Source: Sthenelais limicola
Taxonomy: Eukaryota > Annelida > Polychaeta > Phyllodocida > Sigalionidae
Length of the DNA: 64,000 nucleotides
Reading direction: 5' to 3'
Assembly: GCA_942159475.1 (NCBI GenBank)
Contig: OW804096.1
Coordinates: 132,732,941-132,796,940 of the forward strand
This document shows positions 23,501 to 35,500 of this stretch, in pieces (position 1 is the stretch's first letter; each line of letters starts with the position of its first letter). Below the pieces are notes generated by a model. It did no database searches. It worked only from the letters and a program-made list of their open reading frames with translations, and was not told where the DNA came from. A program made the position numbers and the translations under genes.

Positions 23501-26500
23501 TATAAGACATAACGTTCGATTGCTTGCCACTTTGCACAGTTATGAGTCACAGAGTGCTTAAAATCCGTGCTCGACAATAGGATGACATGTGCAATTGCAA
23601 TAGCAAATTGCCATGAGGTATTGTTATGAGGACTAAGTTCATGTGTAACGAACTAAAGCAAGTAGCCCATTAGGGGCAGCCATTAAACTCTTCTCGGGTA
23701 GGAATTGTAATATATTTCATAATATTATTGTCACTGCCACTGGGGTGGGGGATAAAGGCCTCTTTCTTGTCATGCACAGTTTACGATTTATCAGGTGCAT
23801 GGTTGATTAATGCATTTCAAACATTGGCACGTTGTGACGGGCGATCTTAATCGGACCCAAGTTTCCATTGTTGGTACCTCCTGGTGTGCACATGAACATT
23901 AGATTAAAACCATCTTTCAATCCACATTTCTTAAAATGCCCATGCCTAAGTATTCTTCTTGCCCGGGGAATTTAAGGCTTGCGCGTACACCCATAATTTC
24001 AAGTCGCAAGGAGAGACAGAACCAGTTTGCAGAAATATTAACTTATGATATATATAATATTTAAAGGCAACTGGTTTATTAACCTAGACATAATCTGAAA
24101 CCATCTTTCAGTCAAGATTTTCTATAAATGCACATGCCGAAATCTTCCTTTGGCGCGGGGTATTTAAGGCTTGCGTACACGAAGGCGCAAGAAGGAGGCA
24201 AGGTGGAGCACATGTAGCCGGAGGAGGAGGAGGGGGAGGAGTGAGAGAGACAGTTTGTGGCAGCGTCTCGTGCAGTAGCTGTGGCAGCAGTGAGTGGCCA
24301 CTGTGGTGGTAGCGGGAGCGACATCAAGGCGCTGCAACAGGCTTGACCATATTTGGTTAGGATAGCAGACGACTTTAGCGGGCGGCGGGAGGAGGTGGAG
24401 ACACAGCTACAAATGGACAAAAGCGAGATTCGTTCATGTCGGGATAAGGAAGATATGGGAGGATATGGGTCTAATGAAATTGGGCAATTGTAAAGTAAAT
24501 CCAGGGGCCTTGAGAAACTCGGTAATTAAGGCCAGTCAGCCAGGGTTATATTTTGCTCCGGGAGAATTCATGCCAGCTTAGCAATATTTTGTTTATAAGT
24601 CACTGCTTGGGAATTAATCCAATGTTTTTATTTGGCGAAACTATTGTCTGGAACCTTGGATGTTATACACAAAGAACATGTATGAAAATATATTAAAACC
24701 TGTATTCATTATGTATTTAATTAAACAGATATTAAGTTAAATAAGTATGCTACAACGTGGTGTAACAATATATAATAAATTCCCTGCTGCCACCCCCACC
24801 CCAATATGCACAATCGATACTAAAAGTATTGCATATATCCTTTTATTCTAGGAGAAAACCATAACATTAACGTTCTCAAATATTATCTGTATGCTCTCTG
24901 AGTATTTTTCGTAGGCACTCAGACATCTGAGACAAAAAATAACCACATATTTCAATATCCAATGTTCATGAAGCACATACTAATATATGTATTTTTGTAG
25001 TGCCTGGTTTATGCCTGTATGTGCCTGGCTATGGGAAAGCCGCCCTCCACTACGTTATAACTTGATGGAACGGCGGTCACTTCTGGTGGTTTTTTCCTAG
25101 TTGAGTAATTCACTCCTTTAGCCGTAGCATTTCCCCTGAATTGTCTTGTTCACGGAGGTCCCTCCAATATGATTCAGTAAGACTGCATAGGAAATATTTG
25201 CCCGAAACTATGTCTAAATTGACTATACTACTATCTTGAGTTCCAAAGATTTCACGTGGCGCGTAGCAAGATTTTATGGACACGTGTTATAGAGATGCGT
25301 GGCTCGAGGAGGAGGTTTGTTGCCTAGTCTTAGGGGTTCAGAATAGTAATAAAATAACAAATCTACTAACATTGAAGGTAATCCATTGGTCGCATGGTAT
25401 GTTTAGTATTTTAGACAGTATGTAGCCGTTCATTACCCCTGCTACCCTGCTACGACAAGAAAGAATGTATTGTATGCTAATATTTGCTCAGCATTGAGGT
25501 TAAGGGGATTGCATACATCTCAAATGAAACTATTTGGATCCTGTTTTAATTTAGAAATATTTAGCGACCCCCTAATAACTTAGCATCTCTTTAGTTCAAT
25601 ACAGTGCAAGCTCAGTCCTCATCATGCACACTTATGTCGCAACATGTTATTTTTGAATTTTCATATGGCCTCTCAATACTTATATTATCAATTACCACAT
25701 TGACACACGTGAGGAAATACCCGTCTTTCCTGTTTTGACAATTCAATTTGTGCGACACTTTGATCGAACCAGCCCTAAATAGCAAACTTTATACCCATTG
25801 ACATCGTTAGATACCTAACTAGGCAGTTATAGTGTAACTAACATTCAATCGGAAACGATATTACTGACTAAGATGACATTTGATCATTTTTATTTAGTCA
25901 AATTTATTTAGTCAAATTATCAAGACGTATCTGACACTAACGCGGATTAGTTAATCATTTTCATGATCTGTAAATGGCTCATTTATAGAATATAAATAGC
26001 TCACTTATAGGCGACTATATGATCAAATGGAATGAGGAGGAGGAAGGCTTGGCAATATTGGGCAAACTTTGTTAGTTTTTCGCTTATGGAAAGCCTTGTA
26101 CTACGCGCCGTGCATCCATTAGACAATTTATCTCGTGTCAAAGGAGAAATAGTCTTCGCTACTGAATTGTGCGGAGCGCTATGACCCTTTTTGAAGGTGC
26201 ATTGCTCTCATCCTGTATTAATAACCAAAGGCGTAAAGGTTGATCAAAACGTGTGCTTAAAACTAGCAAAAAGCTTTTTAGTCCCCCCAAAAGGACAAAT
26301 GTAGGTCCTATGTTTAGAGTGCGGAGAAGGGTATAAATTTAGAGTGGGGAGGGTGAATTTGCCCTTGTTCGTGCACTCTTTCACCAAGCCAATAGGTCAC
26401 TCATAGAGACCTGGAACCCATTCATTAATTAGTATCCTGAGACGGATGATAACATATTGCAATAATGTGGGTTTACACACATGGATCATGAGCATTATAA

Positions 26501-29500
26501 TGTAATGTTCTGTATAATTACCATGGTGAATTACATAGTGTGTCCATGGAAGACTTACGTACTTGTTTGCGTGCACCAGGATGATATACCCATATGTAGA
26601 GAACAATACCGAATAATACTCATGCTGCTCCTACTACCCTGATCAAGCTACTCCTGCTCCAGATCCTCCCCCCGTTCCCCTTGCACCTGCTCTTCCTCCT
26701 ACTGCTCCTGCTCCTTAACCCCCCTCCCCCTCTTGTCTCCTCTTCCACATCTGTCTCCTCCTCCTTCTCCTCCTTCTCCTCCTTCTCCTCCTCCTCCTCC
26801 TCCTCCTCCTCCTCCTCCTCCTCCTCCTCCTCCTCCTCCTACTCCACCTCCTCCGCCGCCACCACTACTGCTCTGGCATCTGCTGATGCTATTTTCATAC
26901 AGGAATAATTCATGTTGCTATAATTAGAAGCGCTTGGTCTGTGAAGGCAGTCTATGGTGGAGAAGGATGCACAGGCGAGTACATAGACATTGGAGTAAAT
27001 GTGGCTGCTGCATCTGCTCCTTGTATTTCACCTCCTGTTCTTCCTTCTCTGGATTGGACCCAAGACACCTACTGTATGGACCTAATGTTACCAGGTCTAC
27101 TACAGTTCATTGATCTTCCCTTACAGCACCCAGCTGCTCATCCTTACCTAATTTCCAACCATTGGATCCCGCATCCTTGTCTTTCCTGCTGCGAAGATTC
27201 AATCTGTATTGATGTGTTTTACTGCTATTTTCACCAGTGCATTATTATCTGGCAATATTAAAACTGGATTTTCCTTATTATATTCAGTATAATCACGGTT
27301 GCATATATGAGTGCAATACCAAAATTCTACTTAATCAGTGCTCTAATTGCAGCCGGTCATCCCAGTAAATACCAAACTATACATAACGCAAACTTGCGCT
27401 AAATTACGCTAAAAAAATATTATTAAAGAAGACAAAAGTATAATAATAAAAGTAATAACGCAAATCCTCATACTGCAATTTTCACATATCAAGGCTATTT
27501 TAGTTTGCGGTTTCCTGGGCATCGGTTTTCCCTGAACCTACTGGGATATATGCCACCATCTATTGCATTATAGACATATCATTAGTTGGATGCTGGCGAT
27601 ATTCCCAGAAATTCTGGGCATCCAAAGTACCTCAATAAATAATGGCGGTCCATTACTTATTGTGGTACTATGACTAAGGAAGACGTAAGTAGTTTCTTAG
27701 CGAAGAGGAAATCAGTAGTTTCCTTGCAAAGGTACTAATATCGCTCGGACACACACAAAAACTGACATAAAACCGAAGATACTACAGGAGTAAAACTTAT
27801 ATATAAACTACATAAATGCTTACGGCATCATTTCCTGACTACTTCAATTATTACTGTAGTCTACATGCCTATTGTCTGGCAATATAGCGAAGAAACATTT
27901 CCCATATTGGTCATAACGTGTAGGAACGAGCTTCTGGAGTCTGGGGTTGGCGCTCCGGTACTTAATCATAAAGTTATTCATGCCCCGGCCAGGGTAAGTA
28001 CCACCAGCAGACGAGGATTCTGGCTGGAGGTGGCAGATACATGCAGATATACTTACTTCCGCCTGGTACCTCCTGTGAGTTTCCCCCAATCTCTCTTAGT
28101 GCGGAGAATAAATACTGAACACTGGGCGGAGGGTACTTGTAATAAAGACTTGATGAGTTGCATCACTTTGTACCCAGATTTGATATCGACACTAAGACAC
28201 GTAGTTCCTGTCAGAATTAGAATGAAAGTTATTATATTTCTCAAAAGAACTATACTTGTTTGTAAATCTTTTATTGCGTCTTGTGTCTGTGTATCGTTAA
28301 ACTGTGATGATTATTGTTCATCGGGAAGTCGGTGATACGGAGATTGGCCTTTAACGATAAAAGTCATTTCCATGTTATTCTTTGCCCAAGGTATACGCCT
28401 GTTTAATGACACCCCCACATACACCCCCATTCCCCGACTAATGTTTGGATACTGAGTCTAACAAGCCAGTAAACAAACAAATTAATCAAACTTCTTGTGT
28501 AGATGTATATGTTTGCTGAGAGGTAGAACTCTCTATATAATCAGAGGAGTCCAAGGTATTCTTCCTTTTAAAAAAGCAGCAACAGAAGAAGTGGATTACC
28601 GTATTTACGCTGCAATCCAGAAAATATGGTCACATTAGTATTATGTACTGACATTCCCTACCCCCATGTGACACTGATATGAGAACAGGTCAAACACCCA
28701 AGCACGCAGTAAAGCCAACGGTCTCATCATCGTAATGTACATACATGACCTTTGTTCATGTACTTTAGTGGATACCCATGCCCATTTCTATAACGATTCA
28801 TCATATTCCGATAATACACAGATCATATAGCTCCTAATTGCATTATTGGTTACGCCGCAATTCATTCCCCCACTGGATGGTTTTTAAAACCAGTTGCTTC
28901 ATTGTGATGACTGGATACCATGAATGTGATCGGCACTGATGCTAATCCATTGAATTTTATTTTATATGGCAGGGGCATGTATGAGACCCGAGGATCGTAG
29001 CATTTATAAACCTCGTTCTGTTGGTGATTTTTAGTGTATGAAACTTGATTTGATAAGTGAGGTGGGATTGGGCTAGTGGCCGTGTGCCAGCTCCCACACC
29101 CATCTCCACTTCCCCTGTGTTACCTAGCAACAACGATTTGCACACCAGGCAGTCGGTGGTAGACAGAGACTTTAGATCGTTTTCCATCATTTGGTCAGGT
29201 GGCCCGGTGTGGTTGGCTTTCATTGCTAGGGTTTCTCGATTTAAAAATCGAAAATATATGCAGAAACAAAGTCTTGTAACTGTCTTATTGTTTTCGCTGC
29301 TATTGGTTGGGGTGCGTGTATACCTTATGCAGATGCTACGCTTAAATCTTAATAAAGTTGAAGAAATGTTGGTTGACCACTGAAAGATCAGGTGATCCTC
29401 AAATAAAAAAAAACATTTTTGTTTTAGATTCACTGTTTGCTTGATTAGCGAAGTTACATTGGTTTAAAGAACATTTTCATACGATTTAGTAGTACCAAGT

Positions 29501-32500
29501 ATATAAATTTGTCTTTAATTATTATATGCTTAGCACATCTCCGTAGTCATTTAGGTGTGCAATATTTTTTATTATTTTAAAGACTGTTTTAATGCTGATA
29601 TCAGTCCTGAGCTAAATATGTGCACGACGATCAAACAGAGTGAATGTTACTCTTAATTTGCGAGTTTAATTCATTCATTAAATGCTACATGCTTATATAT
29701 ATTTATCATTAAACTGCGAATTCGATTACATTGGTATTCCTCCAAATGCAGATACTTTTCAAGCATATAAGAAATCTATTATCTTCCGCTGTAGCCTCCC
29801 TTGCTTGGACATCAGGGAAAGGTATTGATTGGTGTCTCAATTACAACAAGTTTGACCTATTTCAATCCCCGACAAGATGTCGGGGATGTTTTTTGTTTTT
29901 TGGGATGGGGCAGATACATGCAGATATACTTACTTGGATGGGATGGGGGGGGGGGGATGGGATGGGGGGGGGGGGGGGGCGGTCGAATTAATAACTCCAC
30001 GTTTGCATCAAGGTATTTATGTTATACCAATATGTTACAAGTGTTGTAACCCAATGGACGAGGAAGTATAACAAATACACTTAGGATGTTAGGGAAATAT
30101 TCACAGATATTCTTCCTATATTATTACGATCTAAGCTTCAATGATCTATACTATAGTCTTGGGGATTGATTCTTTAAAGCTGGGACACACGGGTCGTAGT
30201 CACTAATTTGTTTAATTTGCACTTTGCCTGTTGTTGCTACCCTTTGCTTTCTACATGGTCATCAGTGTACCCAAGAGAGTATACTCGATTGTGTCTAAAT
30301 GGGTAATTACACTTGATCTTTTAATCTAGTGTGTTATCGACTATAGATCATTGCTGACTGCCAACTATTTGTGTGATAACTAATGCTTCTTTTGAAGTTT
30401 TTTATTTCTTGTCATAGCCTTTAATTTTTCTCCGGATATTGCCCCCTTTTTCGTCCTTGGCATCTCTTTATAGAAACTCAATTAGTTTATTGTCAGGTTG
30501 GTTTTTTGAAATAACAGAGAAGGTAAAGGTTGGTAATTGTATCTATGTGTCTTTTTGATGATTAGTTTAAACAATCATGTCCTGTTAGGGTCTGGAGGTA
30601 GTGGCGAGGTGCACTAATTCTCCGGATGATCTTTGCCCTCTTTGCGCTCACATCTTGTCTGACCTTTAGGATGCGCGCAGGATCTCAGGTGAGGCTCCTG
30701 CTCTAAGTGCCTGGACGGTGGTGGAGGCATAACATGCCCCATTATTATCATTATTGCTATTGAGCGGAGCCACCTCCTTCTCCTCCTTAGAAAATAGGCG
30801 TTTGCTTGCACTCCCCAGATGGACTAAAACGATTGCCTTTTTGTACCTCTCTCTCTCTCCCTCCCGCCCCAAGACTCGATGAATTCTAGGGGAAAGAGCT
30901 GTTGTGTGGTTTGTTGTGTTTTGACCGAATTGCTGAAATAGCATATTGTTGTATGGTCAAGAGTCACATTGGCAATATTCGAAAATATAATGGTATGACC
31001 TTGTACTCAGTGACTTGAATAGTGATGTTATTCCGGTGAGAAAAAAGGTGTGAAAAATGAAGAATTTGGTCACATGGCATGGGGTTTACTTTTATTATGA
31101 GGGGAGAGAATGTTCATATGGATTTGGCTGATTGATAGGTATAGAGAATGCGAAACCCTCATACTGCCCTCATACACAGCCGGACGGTCCGGTATTGCAT
31201 GTGTCAATGTTGATAAACAAACAGGGTGGTATGTCCGGGAGATCTGTGATGTATGACTGGAATGTTGTGGGGTCTGGAATTCACCCCCTGTTGTGATGTA
31301 TTAGGTTGCAGGTGTCAGCAGTTCTATGACAGCTGCAGAACTGAGAGTACAAAGTAAATGTGCCAAGAGGGCAGGCTAATTGAATTAAGTTATTTCAAAA
31401 AGGTAAAAAGGTTTGAATAAAAGTAAATTTTAAAAAAGAAAAATTCTAAATTTAAAAATAAGCAAGTACAAACTATTTCCAATTATAAATTTTCGGGTGA
31501 ATTTTCTTACTCAGGTTCTTTTTCGACCGACTTTTTTTACAACCAATTTTTTTTCGACCTACTTTTTTCATGACCAACTTTTTTTTTACCAATTTGTTTT
31601 TTACCAACTTTTGGAATTTTTAAAGGTCTTGAAGACTGAAAGTATCTGATTACTCCAGGGGACGATTAAACATGCATCATGCACCATGAAGGTATAGGAC
31701 TGCACTTGGTATTAGTTCTTGTTACTAAACTGATAGAGCGATATGACGGCAGCTGGTATGCTCGACCCGATTGGGTCAGTAGACCCTTAACAGGCATATT
31801 GATATAAAAACTGATGTTCTGCTGTCTTGTTAAATTAAATGCACCACTTTTTGCGTAAGTTAATTAGATTTTCATTGTTTATTTCGTTATTCCAATTTCC
31901 TAATTTCTTTTCCCTTAGGTCTTTTCTATTGATAAAAGCAAACCAAGCCAGAACCAACTTATCGGATGAATCAGAATACAATTCTGCTGGTGTGGGCGGA
32001 AAAATCCAATAAAATACGGTTTTGACTGTTTTTACCTAGCTCCGAAACAAATATATTATTAGGTTGGGGAAAAAAGGTGATTTTTCCAATTAATGTACAG
32101 TGTGATTCATTTGCATTTCATATACCACACTGTGCATTTCCCGTCCACAATTGTATTTTCATGTCATGAAAATAATAATAATAATAATAATAGATTTTTA
32201 TTTCCATAAACGTTTACAAAGTGTAATACATAGTACAGACTAGAAATTGAAATGAAATAAAATATGGAAAAAGGAGTATTTTCTGTAAAGTATACAGGTC
32301 TTCTAAATAGCCCTGAAGAATCAAGACAAGTGGAACAGGAAGTATGAGGATGAATTATTAGTATACCTTACAGTTTTTAATTAATATATATATTAAAAAC
32401 GTAAAATATATGCACATGGCTCCTGAGCATCATAAAGAGACAGACAGGGACAGAGACACCTGTATATTGTAGGTAGGACACACAAGGCTACCGTATTTAG

Positions 32501-35500
32501 AATATAAGAGAGGCATGACAGGAGTAAGAGAACCCCTTGTAGAACCTCAATGTAGAAACTCATAATGATCTCTCATACTATTTTTTTCAGGACTCATTCG
32601 GATTCGTCTTTGCATACCAGCGCCATGGGAGTCAGCAACCAAGCCGTCGTTCAGCAACCCTTGTCACACACCAATACGCCTCCAACTCATCGGAGACCAA
32701 GTACGTTCACTTGTCTTTCTATCCTTTTCATGGGGAAAATAATCTGTTGAAACAATTTATGGAATAATACACCAAGGTGATTTGAATTCCACATATCTAT
32801 TAAAAGTTATCTCAAGAGACCATTGAAATGCATCTCATATAACGAATATAACGCTCATATACTATAGCTCCTGATAGGCGTCATAAAAAGACAGACAGTG
32901 CTGATAACCTTACTTTTTGTTAAGATCTTATATTATATAATTCAAACAATTTAAATTTATCTGATTATATTTCTATTATATCATTGTGTTATGATCTTTA
33001 AGTGGTCAATGTATTAATTTCATTTTTCGATCGGCAGGTTACCACGTACTGCTCCTACTCTTGTATTAGGTTGTTTACAAAGAAGTAACTTGGACTTTGG
33101 ATATAAATTCATGTATGATTATCCTTGGACTTTGAGTGCACTAGGAGTGTTAATATTGTCGCTCGCAATGGTTATCTTGTTCTAATATTCCTATTTGAGT
33201 TTGAGTTATAAAGTTTTTATATTTTTTTTCATACACAATGGAAATAACGTGGATTTCTGTAGAGCTTTAAGCTGGAATGATCTCATCATCTCTTTTAAAT
33301 TATTAGCCAGATTATTCCTGAATTCACATGGAATACAAGGTCCCTATTATATATAACGTATAAAGAAAGTGGACACAACGTTTGAAAATGTAACAAATGG
33401 TTTTATTTATACGTAAACATGTCATGTACCTTGTCTATTCCAGTTGATAGCTCTTCCCAGGAAAATTCGCTCCAAGTGGATGGAGGCCAAGTCTGGGACC
33501 CCAAAAAGGTGGGCCCTACGCTTTATTATACCGACTCGGGAGGGATGAGAATTGTTGTAGGTACACCACCCTTGTAGGCACACCATTATGCTTGATAGCC
33601 TTGCTTTGCATGAATAGCAGCGACATGCAAGCTTACGTAGCTGACTTATAACCTGATGTCTTGACATTAGCACATGTAGCAAGCTAGTTTATCATTACAT
33701 TATCAGGTGTCTTGTAGCACATTGGCCACTCATAAACATCTAACAAGTAACATATAACACTTCTTCTTTTTCTTTTTTCTTCTTCTTCTTCTTCTTCTTC
33801 TTCTTCTTCTTCTTCTTCTTCTTCTTCTTCATTTCACTGTATTCATTTCTTCCCTACAGTTTCTGCATCTCTAGGTCAAATTCTTCTTCTTCTTCTTCTT
33901 CTTCTTCTTCTTCTTCTTCTTCTTCTTCTTCTTCTTCTTCTTCTTCTTCTTCTTCTTCTTCTTCATTTCACTGTATTCATTTCTTCCCTACAGTTTCTGC
34001 ATCTCTAGGTCAAATTAACGGGGTCCACCCACCGGTGTGTCTTGATGCTTCTATTACCAGTGCACCTTTAAAACAAACCTGAATACAACTGATGCCATAT
34101 TCAAACTATTCAGTGCTTGCTTATAGCCACCGACGCATGAGCTATCATAGTTTTGTCATTAGGGAGAATATAATTATTTGTATTGTCAATACCGTAGTTC
34201 CCGTGATATCCTGTTGGTAATTCAAGTGTACTACATTATGTAGCAATATCCTTTAGTCGTTTAGGGGTAATCATTATAGATTATTGGAAATGTCTACACG
34301 CCTCCCTGAGGAAGACCAAGTACTCACAACCCACGAATAAACAACACAGAACAACTTAACAATAACAAAATAAACAACTTTTTCCAGTTGATAGTCGCCT
34401 CCCATCTTATAGAGATAATATCACAATACCTCTTTCAAACCAATTTATATTCTCTGTATCATATCACTATAACCCCCCGAATGTATAAATAAATAAACAC
34501 CCTCCTTTAAAAACTGCTAATTTTAGTCAGAATGCTATGCAACATTGACCAATATATGGGTTTGGGGAAAAGGTTATCAGAAAAATAACCCACTTCATTT
34601 TTTTTGCTGCGTAGATTATTTTCTTATTTGTTACTTTCCTTATACATTTTTATCGTGGACACATTTGGGAATGATGTCTGCTGTGCACCGATGCGGCTGA
34701 CTCTCACTAGTAGCATAATTATATAACAAGATAGTTTCTCACTGATGCACTTGCCACTTGTTTAGTACACCCCTGGGGAAGTATATCAAGTTTTTTTGAG
34801 ACTTAAAATAGCCTCTTCTTTAATAAAATAGAATTCATTATTTGCCAAGATCTAAAGATGATACATTCTAAGAAGTTTGGGAAAATCGTGATTCGAAGTA
34901 CCGATTTAAAAATAGTTTGGATGAATATTGATAAATACAATTCCTCTTATCTTTGACTCATATGCCACACTCCCCGGGGTGGTGCAAACAAGTTGTGCAT
35001 TAACTTCCTCAAAGTAAGGCATTACATCTAAATAGGAATAACAACATATTATATAACATTATGATAAGAATCTGTACATAACGCTTGTGATATTTAAGCT
35101 GTTCAAAGGAACGAGTAAACTAGATTTCGAATTCGGCTTGATAATAAAAAAAAGTCTGATATGTAACTTTCCTCATTTCAGCAGCTGGTTCCTAACCGGC
35201 CAAAGTCGTGTGAGGTACCGGGTATCAAGTGAGTGTAATTTCCTTTTCCATACAATCAATACCAGCGTAATAACGGATAATTGGCGTGTACATTTTTCAG
35301 CAACTGCATTCGTGTTATCACATGTCTGGAAGTTTGATAGCTAAAAGAATTTGTTTTTAATATTTGGGTCTCGTATTAGGTACTTTACTTTTAAAAAAGA
35401 TAGTCATTATTTGCCATGGTTACGGTTAATGACCATCTAATTTTAGCGTTCTACCTAATGTTTATTTCCCTCCCCTGCTAGCATCTTCCCATCACCAGAA

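Larger units (their letters stand above)
21704..32590. other. CRTC intron 4 (10.9 kb)
   Basis: No second gene is seen in this intron. It contains a TA repeat (22557-22574), a tandem duplication (23905-24185), a GC-rich island (24180-24420), a CCT microsatellite (26740-26850), paired 26-bp repeats (28033 and 29910), a hairpin (29865-29887), a G run (29946-29980) and a minisatellite (31505-31620). Its length and the GC-rich patch leave room for an alternative promoter. Confidence 0.6.

Noticed and set aside
26681..26927. Ser-rich and Pro-rich ORFs
   Set aside because: They are translations of the CCT microsatellite.
27950..28080. Candidate CRTC exon 4 (reading [12 protein letters not shown] near 28032-28078)
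   Set aside because: It resembles the family YLSPP-TSWRR block, but its donor GTGAGT leaves the wrong phase (joining to exon 5 creates TGA). Its core is a 26-bp repeat also found at 29910. The exon at 21642-21703 fits homology and phase perfectly.
27865..28335. 156-codon plus-strand ORF in CRTC intron 4
   Set aside because: No recognisable domain, an unlikely start, and overlap with a repeated 26-mer; probably chance.
28957..29433. 158-codon minus-strand ORF and overlapping 108-codon plus-strand ORF
   Set aside because: Neither has recognisable motifs, and two opposite frames cover the same bases. Expected by chance in a 64-kb window.
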